Positions 8,353 to 17,136 of a stretch of DNA of 64,000 bases are shown piece after piece. The notes under the pieces are model-generated. The model was not told the DNA's origin. It saw nothing but the letters and a program-made list of their open reading frames with translations, and made no database searches. This DNA comes from an uncultured Flavobacteriaceae bacterium (GTDB taxonomy: Bacteria; Bacteroidota; Bacteroidia; Flavobacteriales; Flavobacteriaceae). The position numbers were made by a program, and so were the translations under genes. The stretch covers positions 25,383 through 89,382 of the forward strand of contig CANLQD010000012.1 in NCBI GenBank assembly GCA_947493175.1. The letters run 5' to 3'. Each line of letters opens with the position of its first letter. Within the stretch, counting starts at the first letter, position 1.

Positions 8353-8423
8353 CTATTTTACATCGGTTCGAGTTTTCATCCCTTCGTCAAAAACCCACGG
8401 ACCGAACTTAAATCCAATAAAAA

Positions 8424-8777
8424 ATGAGACAGGACATTCATACGCTATATCATAATGAACTTGGTATCTCTTTCACCTGGAAACGAGGTCGTGTCGAGGA
8501 CCATGGAAAAATACAAATGGTATTTCGCGATACTGGACTTCTATTTCATAAGGAAGAACTTGTTCACTTTGCAAAAATAATCGCGGACACAAAGACCACG
8601 CAGCCACTATGCAATGATTGCAAACAAAATGAGCAATGTAGATCTCTCTTGCTACAAACACCCTCACCGCAGATAAGCTTTGCGGTGAGCTACAATGAAT
8701 TGAGACAACTGGATGATTTATTGAAGGGAACCCTGTTTCAACTCGATTTGGATTCCTGTTTGGGGGACATTCTTTGA
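8424..8777 (+). CDS. conserved-type hypothetical protein with a Cys cluster
   Basis: 117 residues, cytosolic, no signal peptide or membrane segment. A CNDCKQNEQC cluster near residue 70 could bind a metal or form disulfides. The two halves around it (FTWKRGRVEDHGKIQMVFRDTGLLFHKEEL and ISFAVSYNELRQLDDLL) look alike, as if an ancient duplication: both have a strand pair followed by a helix. I do not recognise the family with confidence. It follows the DUF6607 terminator, so it may be an independent unit or the last member of the iron locus. Confidence 0.6.
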   Translation: MRQDIHTLYHNELGISFTWKRGRVEDHGKIQMVFRDTGLLFHKEELVHFAKIIADTKTTQPLCNDCKQNEQCRSLLLQTPSPQISFAVSYNELRQLDDLLKGTLFQLDLDSCLGDIL

Positions 8778-8841
8778 CTTCTTCAAACCCTGAAACGTCG
8801 TAGAGGGAATTATCGGGCACACCTATGCCATTTTCTATACT

Positions 8842-9714
8842 TTAATGATATACCGAAAACAACTCGGTCGCCTTATTATAGGCCGCTTCGAAAACCATCC
8901 AATTAACACCTGTTTCGGCTTTTTCCGAGGTAAAGTACGAGAGCATTTTCTCGGTGGGCATGTTTCCGGTCAACTCATCTTTTGCCATAGGACATCCACC
9001 AAAGCCTTGCACCGCACCATCGAACCTTCTACAACCAGCCTTGTAGGCAGCATCTACCTTTTCATACCATTTGGTCGGGGTGGTATGCAAATGTGCCCCA
9101 AATTCGATTTCAGGATAGGTGGGTATCAGGTTGGAAAATAAATAATCAATCGTATCCGGGGTAGAAGTGCCTACTGTGTCGGAGAGCGACAAGATACGCG
9201 CTCCCATTTCCGCCAAACGCTCCGTCCATTCCCCCACCACTTCAACGCTCCAAGGGTCACCATAGGGATTCCCGAAACCCATTGAAATATACGTCACTAC
9301 TTCTTTTTCCGTATCACGGGCAATATTCAGGATTTCTTGCAAAGTGTCTACCGATTGGGCAATTGTTTTATGGGTATTTCGCATCTGAAAGTTCTCCGAT
9401 ATCGAAAAAGGGTACCCTAAATAATCAATAGGTGCATGCTGGCTGGCATCCTTTGCCCCCCTTACGTTTGCCACAATAGCCAGCAACTTGCTTTTGGTTC
9501 TCGTAAGATCTAGTTCAGAAAGCACTTCGGCCGTATCGACCATTTGGGGAATCGCTTTCGGAGATACAAAACTCCCAAAATCGATCGTATCAAAACCGCA
9601 ACCCAGCAACGATTGCAAGTATCGTACTTTTTGCTCCGTAGGAATAAAAGCCTTGATCCCTTGCATGGCATCTCTTGGACATTCGATAATTTTCACTGTT
9701 TCGGGCACCGGCAT
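8842..9714 (-). CDS. hydroxymethylglutaryl-CoA lyase
   Basis: 290 residues from the ATG at 9714 (MPVPETVKIIECPRDAMQG); an ATG at 9753 would add 13 residues not expected in the family. It cleaves HMG-CoA to acetoacetate and acetyl-CoA, the last step of leucine breakdown. The TIM barrel carries the metal/substrate motif ECPRDAMQG at its start, GAHLHTTP (metal His pair) and the family signature around the catalytic Cys in GFGGCPMAKDELTGN. It is monocistronic here, without other leucine genes next to it. Confidence 0.93.
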   Translation of the reverse strand: MPVPETVKIIECPRDAMQGIKAFIPTEQKVRYLQSLLGCGFDTIDFGSFVSPKAIPQMVDTAEVLSELDLTRTKSKLLAIVANVRGAKDASQHAPIDYLGYPFSISENFQMRNTHKTIAQSVDTLQEILNIARDTEKEVVTYISMGFGNPYGDPWSVEVVGEWTERLAEMGARILSLSDTVGTSTPDTIDYLFSNLIPTYPEIEFGAHLHTTPTKWYEKVDAAYKAGCRRFDGAVQGFGGCPMAKDELTGNMPTEKMLSYFTSEKAETGVNWMVFEAAYNKATELFSVYH

Positions 9715-9820
9715 TCTAAATATGACAAGAAATAAAGAGTCCCTGAACTTCATCAGGACCCATTTTAGATTTAAATCACAATTTGCTCTTTAAATTTAGG
9801 CTTCATTGGTAAAATTAGTA

Positions 9821-10447
9821 CTATTTATCCGATAACAACAGATAAACAGCAATTCCGACAAATACCAAAATCTGCAGCCACTTTAAGATGCTCCCAGTTC
9901 GGGAATTTTTTATGAGGTAGTCAGAGATAACACCCGATAGGATTGCGATACCGCCAAAAATAAGAGCGGAAACCATCATAAACAAAAGTCCTAGAATATA
10001 AAACTGTACGACGTTACTCAACTGGTCACTAAAAAGAAAAGCCGGAAAAAATGCCAAAAAAAAGATGGTCACCTTGGGGTTCAGTACATTCATTACAAAG
10101 CCTTGCTTAAAGAGTTGACCTAGCGTTTTTTGCGGCGCTCCACCCTTGGACAAGCGAATATCCGAATCGCCCCGAAACACCTGAAACGCCAGATACAAAA
10201 GGTAGCAAGCCCCAAAAAGTTTTATAAGAAAGAAGATTTGATGATTTGCCTTTATCAAAGCCGATATCCCAAAAGCCAGTAAGGTCGTATGTACCAAACA
10301 GCCTGAAATGAGGCCTGCTACGGTAGCCAAACCATGTTTCTTGCCGTTGGTGATACTTTGGGTCAGTACATAGATGTTGTCTGGCCCGGGAGAGACGGCC
10401 AGCGCTGCGGTTGCGAGTATAAAAGCATACAAGGTTTCGCAATTCAC
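9821..10447 (-). CDS. LysE/RhtB-family exporter
   Basis: 208 residues with six hydrophobic segments. The N-terminal LAVSPGPDNIYVLTQSITNGKKHGLATVAG is the family hallmark (SPGPD, then G-x-K-x-G). Members export amino acids or related small metabolites across the inner membrane; the substrate is not predictable. It stands alone, 107 nt upstream of HMG-CoA lyase on the same strand. Confidence 0.88.
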   Translation of the reverse strand: MNCETLYAFILATAALAVSPGPDNIYVLTQSITNGKKHGLATVAGLISGCLVHTTLLAFGISALIKANHQIFFLIKLFGACYLLYLAFQVFRGDSDIRLSKGGAPQKTLGQLFKQGFVMNVLNPKVTIFFLAFFPAFLFSDQLSNVVQFYILGLLFMMVSALIFGGIAILSGVISDYLIKNSRTGSILKWLQILVFVGIAVYLLLSDK

Positions 10448-10594
10448 GGGAAAAGTTCAAGACCGGACACCAACTTTAATAACAGTTACAAAAGATGTTT
10501 TGGAATGGTCTGTTTTTCTCTGCTATTTTTTTTCAAGAGAGTTAAAATACAAATTCCATCAGACTTCTAAGTAATTTCATATCTTACGCCTATA

Positions 10595-10602
10595 TAATTT
10601 TG
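10595..10602 (+). promoter_or_regulatory. -7 element TAATTTTG for the Dabb gene
   Basis: Exact TAnnTTTG match. The transcript would start near 10607, after the first in-frame ATG at 10605, which supports the ATG at 10629 as the true start. Confidence 0.5.
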
Positions 10603-10628
10603 AAATGGTATTTCCAAAAACCACCACC

Positions 10629-11051
10629 ATGAGACCAAAGAAGCTCGCAGGTATCCTCTTAATAACCCTTTTTTCATTGACCCTTATTTCCTTTAACTGG
10701 AACCGATTCGATTCTTTAAAAACCGAACTAACCATGCAACAAGATTCCGTACTGCGTCATGTGGTGCTTTTTAAGTTCAAGGATAACACTGGGGCAGATA
10801 AAATCAAGGAGATTGAAAAGGCTTTCGGGGAACTCCCGGCTAAAATATCTCAAATTCAGGGATACGAGTGGGGTTTGAACAATAGTCCGGAAGGGCTCGA
10901 AAAAGGTTTTACCCACTGTTTTTTCCTAACATTTGAGAGTGAAGCCGACCGTGCGATTTATTTACCCCACCCAGACCATAAAGCTTTTGGAGATCTATTG
11001 GGGCCTTATCTGGAAGATGTATTGGTAGTGGATTATTGGACCAAGGGCTAG
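10629..11051 (+). CDS. exported Dabb (stress-responsive A/B barrel) protein
   Basis: 140 residues from the ATG at 10629. Residues 1-24 are a hydrophobic signal or anchor (MRPKKLAGILLITLFSLTLISF); the Dabb barrel follows, beginning LRHVVLFKFKDNTGADKIKEIEKAF and ending YLEDVLVVDYWTK. The HPDHKAF segment is also typical. Dabb proteins are small dimeric ferredoxin-like barrels; enzymatic function is unknown for the exported type common in Bacteroidota. An internal ATG at 10734 would give a cytosolic form of the barrel alone and cannot be excluded. Confidence 0.8.
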   Translation: MRPKKLAGILLITLFSLTLISFNWNRFDSLKTELTMQQDSVLRHVVLFKFKDNTGADKIKEIEKAFGELPAKISQIQGYEWGLNNSPEGLEKGFTHCFFLTFESEADRAIYLPHPDHKAFGDLLGPYLEDVLVVDYWTKG

Positions 11052-11093
11052 TTACATTCAGCGTTCGGGAAAGCAAAAATTAGTAGTAGCCTT

Positions 11094-12143
11094 CTAGCTC
11101 TCTTGGTACTTCTTTAAAATTGCTTTGTTGATTCTTTTCACCAAAGCAGGTCCTTCATAGACGAAACCGGTCCAGAGTTGAATCAAATCGGCACCTGCTT
11201 CCAACTTTTCCAAAGCATCTTCAGGAGTCATGATTCCCCCAACCCCAATAATTGGGAAAGACTTTCCGCTTTTTTCCGATAGAAAGCGAATGACATCAGT
11301 ACTTCGATTTCGCAAGGGTTTACCACTCAACCCTCCTTTTTCTTCCGTGAAGACCAACTCCGACTTTAAGTTCTTTCGTTCCAAGGTCGTATTAGTAGCA
11401 ATAACCCCATCAATCTGTGTTGTATCGATAATTTTAATAATATCGAGTAATTGATCATCGGTAAGATCCGGCGCTATTTTTAACAAGATAGGTTTCTGCT
11501 TGCCATGCTTGCTTTTGGCGGCCACCTTTTCGTTCTCCTTTTTCATCTCCATCAACAAATGTGTTAATGGTTCTTTATCCTGCAGTTCACGTAATCCAGG
11601 AGTATTCGGGGAACTCACATTAACCACGAAATAGTCTACATGTTCAAAAAGCGCATCGAAACATATCAAATAATCCTTGATCGCCATTTCATTAGGGGTC
11701 GTTTTATTTTTTCCGATATTGCCCCCTATCAAGACCCGGTGCTTTTTTTTCAGTTTTTCCACCGCATCGAAAACACCTTTGTTATTAAATCCCATGCGAT
11801 TAATGATCGCCTCATCTGCTTTAAGTCTAAAAAGCCTTTTCTTCGGATTCCCTTCTTGGGGTTTAGGAGTAAGTGTTCCTATTTCGATAAAGCCAAAGCC
11901 AAAATCACTCAACTCGTTGTACAGTTTTGCATCCTTATCAAAACCGGCGGCCAAACCTACGGGATTATCAAATGTTAGTCCGAACACCTCTTTTCGTAGG
12001 CGAGGGTCTTCAATGGTATAAATTGATCTAAAAACTCCCGAAAAACCAATATTCGATAAAAGCTTTATCAGTCGAAATGTGAGATGGTGCACTCTTTCCG
12101 CATCTAGTAGGAAAAAGAGAGGGCGCAGGATGAACTTGTACAT
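11094..12143 (-). CDS. pyrD: dihydroorotate dehydrogenase (quinone), class 2
   Basis: 349 residues. Oxidises dihydroorotate to orotate with FMN and passes electrons to menaquinone; fourth step of pyrimidine synthesis. An amphipathic N-terminal extension (MYKFILRPLFFLLDAERVHHLTFRLIK) is the membrane-binding part of class 2 enzymes. GLAAGFDKDAKL, NVSSPNTPGLRELQ with the catalytic Ser, LLKIAPDLTDDQ and IGVGGIMTPEDALEKLEAGA are all present. The later enzyme PyrE is encoded 5 kb away in the window, so the pathway is dispersed. Confidence 0.95.
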   Translation of the reverse strand: MYKFILRPLFFLLDAERVHHLTFRLIKLLSNIGFSGVFRSIYTIEDPRLRKEVFGLTFDNPVGLAAGFDKDAKLYNELSDFGFGFIEIGTLTPKPQEGNPKKRLFRLKADEAIINRMGFNNKGVFDAVEKLKKKHRVLIGGNIGKNKTTPNEMAIKDYLICFDALFEHVDYFVVNVSSPNTPGLRELQDKEPLTHLLMEMKKENEKVAAKSKHGKQKPILLKIAPDLTDDQLLDIIKIIDTTQIDGVIATNTTLERKNLKSELVFTEEKGGLSGKPLRNRSTDVIRFLSEKSGKSFPIIGVGGIMTPEDALEKLEAGADLIQLWTGFVYEGPALVKRINKAILKKYQES

Positions 12144-12163
12144 AATTTGGGATACAATTTGGA

Positions 12164-12171
12164 CAAAAGTA
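12164..12171 (-). promoter_or_regulatory. -7 element TACTTTTG for pyrD
   Basis: Minus strand TACTTTTG matches TAnnTTTG exactly; start near 12159 gives a 16-nt leader to the ATG at 12143. No clear -33 box. Confidence 0.45.
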
Positions 12172-12227
12172 CGAACTCAATCCCAGTATTTCTCCTATCT
12201 AGCGTGATTTTTTAACATTTAGGCTTG

Positions 12228-12279
12228 GAGGCTGTTTCGAAATATACTTATAATTTTTCCCTGCCTGTCAGCAGGTAGG
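12228..12279. repeat. short palindromic repeat cluster between pyrD and the Spy-like gene
   Basis: The 290-nt gap 12144-12433 holds no gene. It contains GAGGCTGTTTCGAAATAT (12228-12245), whose close relative forms the arms of the inverted repeat at 60665-60720, and then CCTGCCTGTCAGCAGGTAGG (12260-12279), an imperfect palindrome related to a CCTGCCTGCAG element at 19583-19593. These look like copies of small dispersed repeats; no transposase is nearby. Confidence 0.4.
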
Positions 12280-12433
12280 TATGTCTTTTTGCTTCCAACA
12301 TTATTCATCCCGAAGATTCGGACAAATCGTAGCGAACGAAGGTTGTACCCAAAAGCTTTACCGCGCTGGCCATCAAAAACAACATATATATTGGAAGCTT
12401 CGGAGCCGATAACATATTTTCAGAAACAGTTTC

Positions 12434-12889
12434 CTATTCCTCCGGAGAGATGCTATCCTTGTAAGATACCGGAATAATTTTAATAGGTTCACGAATCGCT
12501 TCCCTACAAAGATCCAGGTATAACTGATATTGTTTTGGATTGAAGGTTTCTAAAAAACGCTTGTCGGCCTCCCATGAAGAATTTACCATTTTTTGTTTCA
12601 GTACCTTATACTTTTCCGCTAGCTGCAACAGCTCTTCCTGTGTGCTTTGCGGATGTTCATCAAAAAGTTTTTGAATCTCGTCTTGAACCGACTTGTTGGA
12701 GACCTGTAACTCGCCCCGCAATGTTTCCATGGTGGCTTTCTGTTCTTCATTCAATTGAAACAACGAAGCTATCTGCTGAAAACCACTTCCACCAATGTCC
12801 AATGTACAGCTTTGGGCCGAGCCGAAAAAATAGCCAAAACCAAAAAGCAATGTAAGGATAGCGGTGATTAATTTCGTCCTTTTTCGCAT
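12434..12889 (-). CDS. small exported helical protein, Spy/CpxP-like in pattern
   Basis: 151 residues with a signal peptide (LLFGFGYFFGSAQS, cut near residue 26). The mature protein is helical and charged and has two segments that resemble LTxxQ motifs of Spy/CpxP periplasmic proteins: FQLNEEQKATMETLRGEL and FNPKQYQLYLDLCREA. Two Cys remain in the mature part. Identity with that family is a guess from the pattern, and the function is unknown. It is divergent from peptidase T with about 50 nt between starts. Confidence 0.6.
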   Translation of the reverse strand: MRKRTKLITAILTLLFGFGYFFGSAQSCTLDIGGSGFQQIASLFQLNEEQKATMETLRGELQVSNKSVQDEIQKLFDEHPQSTQEELLQLAEKYKVLKQKMVNSSWEADKRFLETFNPKQYQLYLDLCREAIREPIKIIPVSYKDSISPEE

Positions 12890-12941
12890 GGTGTTTTGAG
12901 ATTCATAATTGTTATATAAACAGTATTTTTAAACAAAAATT

Positions 12942-14207
12942 ATGTCTATGCAACAGATAATAGACCGATTTATCGGTTATGTAAAAATCGACACCCAAAG
13001 TGATCCCGGTTCAGAAACCACCCCAAGTACCGAAAAACAATGGGTATTGGCCGACCTTTTGGTCGATGAGTTGATACATATCGGTATGGAAGATGTGACA
13101 ATAGACGATAAAGGGTACATCATGGCTACGCTACCCAGCACTGTAGATCAAAAAGTACCCGTTGTTGGTTTCATATCCCATTACGATACCTCGCCAGACT
13201 TCTCGGGCACCAATGTAAATCCTAAAATCATCGAGAATTATGATGGTCGGGACATTGTTTTAAACGAAGCGGAAAAAATAATTCTCTCTCCAGATTATTT
13301 TGAGGATTTACTACAATATAAAGGACAAACATTGATCGTCACAGATGGCACGACCCTTTTGGGAGCCGATGACAAAGCAGGGATTACGGAAATCATTACG
13401 GCCATGGCGTATTTGATCCAAAATCCGCAAATACCCCACGGAAAAATAAGGGTTGGTTTTACCCCGGATGAAGAAATCGGTAGGGGGGCACATCATTTTG
13501 ATGTGCAAAAATTTGGAGCCGACTGGGCCTATACGATGGACGGAAGCCAAATCGGTGAATTGGAATATGAGAATTTTAACGCTGCCTCGGCAAAGGTAAC
13601 CATTAAAGGAAAAAGTGTACACCCCGGTTACGCCAAGGGCAAAATGATCAACGCTATCAGCATTGCGAACGAATTCATGTGGATCCTACCTATTGAAGAA
13701 ACCCCACAGCATACTTCGGGCAGAGAGGGCTTTTTTCATATACACCATATGAAAGGGCATATCGAACATGCCGAGTTTGAATTGATCATAAGAGACCATG
13801 ATCGGGAACAGTTCGAAAAACGAAAGCAGTTATTAAAAGATATTGCAAGAAAGCTAAATGGTCTTTACGACGGTTGTATCAATATGGAGATAAAAGACCA
13901 ATACCATAACATGCGGGAAAAAATTGAACCTGTTTTTCATATTGTTGAAACAGCCAAAGCGGCGATGGAAGCGGTGGGCATCATTCCGATTATTAAACCC
14001 ATTCGGGGAGGCACCGATGGTTCCCAACTTAGTTTTATGGGACTTCCCTGTCCGAATATTTTTGCTGGCGGGCATAATTTTCATGGTAAATATGAGTATG
14101 TACCCGTAGAAAGTATGCAAAAAGCAGTCGATGTAATCGTAAAAATTTGCGAACTTGTAGCGACCAAAAATGAAACCTCGGAAATGGATACCGAGGGTAG
14201 CATCTGA
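12942..14207 (+). CDS. pepT: peptidase T (tripeptide aminopeptidase)
   Basis: 421 residues, full length for the M20B family. A cytosolic two-zinc enzyme that removes N-terminal residues from tripeptides. FISHYDTSPD (first zinc His and Asp), TLLGADDKAGITEI (bridging Asp), GFTPDEEIGRGAHHFD (general base and zinc ligand) and the C-terminal FAGGHNFHGKYEY with the last His are visible. The dimerisation domain lies between. ATGs at 12942 and 12948 are both possible. Confidence 0.95.
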   Translation: MSMQQIIDRFIGYVKIDTQSDPGSETTPSTEKQWVLADLLVDELIHIGMEDVTIDDKGYIMATLPSTVDQKVPVVGFISHYDTSPDFSGTNVNPKIIENYDGRDIVLNEAEKIILSPDYFEDLLQYKGQTLIVTDGTTLLGADDKAGITEIITAMAYLIQNPQIPHGKIRVGFTPDEEIGRGAHHFDVQKFGADWAYTMDGSQIGELEYENFNAASAKVTIKGKSVHPGYAKGKMINAISIANEFMWILPIEETPQHTSGREGFFHIHHMKGHIEHAEFELIIRDHDREQFEKRKQLLKDIARKLNGLYDGCINMEIKDQYHNMREKIEPVFHIVETAKAAMEAVGIIPIIKPIRGGTDGSQLSFMGLPCPNIFAGGHNFHGKYEYVPVESMQKAVDVIVKICELVATKNETSEMDTEGSI

Positions 14208-14236
14208 CAAACACTTTTTTTAAATTACGGTGACCC

Positions 14237-14833
14237 ATGGAAAAATCGGAAAAGGTCGAATCGTACTACGCGACCGAACATCACTTTCAAAAAGGAATAC
14301 AACAGTTAAGATCCCTGGTTCTAAAAACCTCGCTCGAGGAGACATTTAAATGGATGTTCCCCACTTACACCTTGAACCAAAAAAATGTGCTTTCTATTTG
14401 CCGTTTTAAAAAGCATTTTGGTATTTGGTTTTTTAACGGTGTCTTTTTACAAGACGAAAAAAAAGTACTTGAAAACGCCCAGGAAGGCAAAACACAGGCC
14501 ATGCGCCACTGGAAATTTTACCAGGTAGCGGGTATCAATGAAACTACTGTGCGCGCTTATATCAATGAAGCTATCGAAAACGAACGAAAGGGCATAAAGC
14601 TAATGCCTAAAAAAAAGTTGGTCCCCAAAGTAGTGATGCCAGAGGAATTAACCAATGCCCTTGGTGGCAATCCGGCACACAAAAAGGCTTTCGAAAGGCT
14701 TTCGCCCTATAAACAAAAAGATTACGCGGAATACATTGCTTTGGCCAAGCTGGCGAAAACCAAAAAATCAAGGCTTGAAAAGATACTCCCTATGATTCTG
14801 GAAGGTAAGGGATTGAACGACAAGTATCGATAA
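14237..14833 (+). CDS. YdeI/OmpD-associated family protein
   Basis: 198 residues in two parts: a DUF1801-like N-terminal domain (FQKGIQQLRSLVLKTSLEETFKWMFPTYTL through HFGIWFFNG) and a C-terminal helical YdeI/OmdA region (MPEELTNALGGNPAHKKAFERLSPYKQKDY). Cytosolic; no enzymatic role known for this family, some members are linked to peptide resistance. It starts 29 nt after pepT on the same strand and may be co-transcribed. Confidence 0.8.
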   Translation: MEKSEKVESYYATEHHFQKGIQQLRSLVLKTSLEETFKWMFPTYTLNQKNVLSICRFKKHFGIWFFNGVFLQDEKKVLENAQEGKTQAMRHWKFYQVAGINETTVRAYINEAIENERKGIKLMPKKKLVPKVVMPEELTNALGGNPAHKKAFERLSPYKQKDYAEYIALAKLAKTKKSRLEKILPMILEGKGLNDKYR

Positions 14834-14906
14834 TAGGAAGGGAATGCTGACTCCCTAGTACAGCTTTGAAATAGGCCTTATTTTTCGGTTTCAGAATTTA
14901 CAACTG

Positions 14907-16253
14907 CTATAGCATGGGCAATTTCCAGCCGTTATGATAATTGACATTCATATACTCATTGGCAGCCTCTTCCATGAATTTATGTTCTGCCTCATCCCAG
15001 TAAATACGACTACCTGTTTTAAACGCTACATTTCCCATATGTGATACCAAAGCGGCATTATACCCCACTTCAATGGGTGCCTTCAGCTTTGAACCATCCC
15101 TACTCTTTACTGCCTCTATAAAATTTGCAGTGTGCAGATCAAGTCCGCTACCTTCTCTTTTTTTAAGCGGTACAGGTTCCATCTTATTGGGTCTTTCTTG
15201 GTCCCATCCCTTAAATTCCCTCTCAGGAATTACTTCCCAACCATTCCTATCGAGAACCAGCGTACCGTTATTTCCAATGAACGCTATTCCGTGATTTCTA
15301 CCATAATTGCCCCCATCGATGCCGGTTGCATGTTCCCATAAGATTGAATACCCATCATACTCAAAAACAGTCTGCAAACTATCCGGGGTTTCGGAAGCAT
15401 CATCTGGGTAGGCAAACTTACCCCCCAATGCCATTACGGACTTTGGAGCACCTGCTTTCATACCATAGAGGGCATAGTCGATCAAATGCACTCCCCAATC
15501 GGTCATGAGGCCACCGGCATAATCCCAAAACCATCTGAAATTGAAATGAAAACGATTGGCGTTAAAAGGCCTTTTGGGTGCAGGCCCCAACCACATATCA
15601 TAGTCTACGCCCTCAGGAACAGCACTGTCCGGAACAATCGGCACTGGCTTCATCCATCCTTGATAGGCCCAAGCCTTGGCCAAACGAATATTTCCCAACG
15701 CTCCAGAATGAACAAAATCAATGGCATCTACAAAATGAGGTTGGCTCCGTTGCCACTGCCCGATCTGCACCATTCTGTCACTGGCATTTACATAGTTGAG
15801 CATTACATCCGATTCCTGAATAGAATTCGCGATGGGCTTTTCACAGTATACATCTTTCCCGGCCCCTAGGGCATCGGTCAACATTAAACAGTGCCAATGA
15901 TCGGGAGTCCCGATAATCACCACATCGATATCCTTATCTTCCAATAAGTTCCTGTAATCTTTGTACCATTTTGGTTTTTTAATGCCTGCCTTTTGCAAAT
16001 CGGCCGTACGTTCTAGAAGTATATTTTCATCTACATCACATAATGCAACTACTTCTACCTCGTTGAGTTTGAGCATCGAAGACAGGTTCGAAAATCCCAT
16101 TCCCTTGCAACCGATGACCCCTACTTGAATACGGTCGTTCGCGCTCACCGGACGCCTCATTTGGGCCAATAGCTCCATGGGAAATAAAAAAGCCGTCCCT
16201 GTTCCGGCCAGGGCCAAGCCGCTCTTTTTAATGAATTGTCTTCTACGGTACAT
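14907..16253 (-). CDS. Gfo/Idh/MocA-family oxidoreductase with Tat signal
   Basis: 448 residues. The N-terminus carries a twin-arginine signal (RRRQFIKKSGLALAGTG), so the protein is exported folded with its nucleotide cofactor. The Rossmann domain starts IQVGVIGCKGMGFSNL and has DVVIIGTPDHWHCLMLTDAL and the family lysine in YCEKPIA; the C-terminal domain (WDYAGGLMTDWGVHLIDYAL) has the catalytic Asp/His region. Such secreted forms are common in Bacteroidota and act on sugars or glycosides; the substrate is unknown. The window also encodes TatA, needed for export. Confidence 0.9.
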   Translation of the reverse strand: MYRRRQFIKKSGLALAGTGTAFLFPMELLAQMRRPVSANDRIQVGVIGCKGMGFSNLSSMLKLNEVEVVALCDVDENILLERTADLQKAGIKKPKWYKDYRNLLEDKDIDVVIIGTPDHWHCLMLTDALGAGKDVYCEKPIANSIQESDVMLNYVNASDRMVQIGQWQRSQPHFVDAIDFVHSGALGNIRLAKAWAYQGWMKPVPIVPDSAVPEGVDYDMWLGPAPKRPFNANRFHFNFRWFWDYAGGLMTDWGVHLIDYALYGMKAGAPKSVMALGGKFAYPDDASETPDSLQTVFEYDGYSILWEHATGIDGGNYGRNHGIAFIGNNGTLVLDRNGWEVIPEREFKGWDQERPNKMEPVPLKKREGSGLDLHTANFIEAVKSRDGSKLKAPIEVGYNAALVSHMGNVAFKTGSRIYWDEAEHKFMEEAANEYMNVNYHNGWKLPML

Positions 16254-16541
16254 ATGCCTTGTTTTGATTGATTGAACTCTTCCTTAGTTGTTTTTTAATT
16301 TCCTCCCCTAATCTCGCTAATTTTTCTCTTTGTATCAATGCCTTACGGAATTAATACGCTAATTCTTGTCTAGAGGGAATTATTTTTTTCTGATTTACAA
16401 TCTTTTTAGCAATTATAAAAGCAATTTACATAAGTGACTTAAAAATATTGAAAACCACCTTGCCCAATCGAACGGAAAGGAAAAAAATAAGTTAAACTAA
16501 CTGTTGAGCAGAATCTAAAAAAGATTAGGCGAAAAGAACAC
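16254..16541. other. AT-rich gap with no gene seen
   Basis: About 290 nt between the start of the Gfo/Idh/MocA gene and the end of the Nudix gene. No reading frame of coding character, RNA gene or strong hairpin was found. It should contain the promoter of the oxidoreductase, but no exact TAnnTTTG box was recognised. Confidence 0.4.
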
Positions 16542-17129
16542 CTAATCTTCGAACAAGGTTTTGATATTGATATAGGAGTTTTCCAAAGCTTTTTTGATCT
16601 TACCCGGGCCCTTCCATTTTACCTTTTCGATACCTTCATCTTTTTGACCTATCAACTTTCCGCTATAGGAGGTTCTCATGGCAAACCAATGTACTTCCTT
16701 TAATTTATAGATACCATTTCTCCTAAAGATATGATACGTAGTGCGAAGAAAGTTTTCAATCTTTAAGCCCTTTACCCCTGTTTCTTCCTCTACTTCCCGG
16801 AGCGCACATTCCTCAATGGTTTCCCCTTTATCAATTTTTCCTTTCGGTAAGTCCCATTTATCATTCCTATAAATAAAAAGAACCTTTCCTTCCTTATTGG
16901 CGACTACACCGCCGGCCGCAGTGACCAAAGGTATTTTTTTGCTAAACTTTCTTAAGATTTCCTCGTGATTTGGGTGATAAATATAGGCGGTTTCCAATTT
17001 ATTCTTCATCAGCGCCTTAATGGCCTCTTGTATCGTATCGGGGTTTAAGGGAAAATATTCGCCATTAGCTGTTTCCGATAGCTTATTTGTTAAGATCAGC
17101 GGCCTTTCGTTCACAAAAACTTTATACAT
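16542..17129 (-). CDS. Nudix hydrolase
   Basis: 195 residues. The Nudix box spans residues 97-119 and fits GX5EX7REUXEEXGU exactly (Gly97, Glu103, Arg111-Glu112, Glu115-Glu116). The N-terminal 65 residues form an extra domain (MYKVFVNERPLIL, then YIYHPNHEEIL) found in a Bacteroidota subgroup. Members cleave nucleoside diphosphates linked to other groups; the substrate is unknown. It is divergent from pyrE with only 7 nt between the two ATG codons, so its promoter must lie inside pyrE. Confidence 0.9.
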   Translation of the reverse strand: MYKVFVNERPLILTNKLSETANGEYFPLNPDTIQEAIKALMKNKLETAYIYHPNHEEILRKFSKKIPLVTAAGGVVANKEGKVLFIYRNDKWDLPKGKIDKGETIEECALREVEEETGVKGLKIENFLRTTYHIFRRNGIYKLKEVHWFAMRTSYSGKLIGQKDEGIEKVKWKGPGKIKKALENSYINIKTLFED

Positions 17130-17132
17130 TTG
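17125..17132 (+). promoter_or_regulatory. -7 element TACATTTG for pyrE, predicting a leaderless mRNA
   Basis: Exact TAnnTTTG match inside the start of the Nudix gene. Transcription expected 4-5 nt after the G begins at about 17137, the A of the pyrE ATG. No strict -33 TTTG; the closest is TTTCG at 17105-17109. Confidence 0.45.
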
Positions 17133-17136
17133 CGCT

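Noticed and set aside
8360..8371. GGTTCGAGTTTT resembling a tRNA T-arm
   Set aside because: No acceptor, anticodon or D arm can be folded around it, and a terminator hairpin occupies the upstream side.
14840..14860. AGGGA/TCCCT hairpin between the YdeI-like and Gfo/Idh/MocA genes
   Set aside because: Stem of only 5 bp without a T run; too weak to call a terminator.
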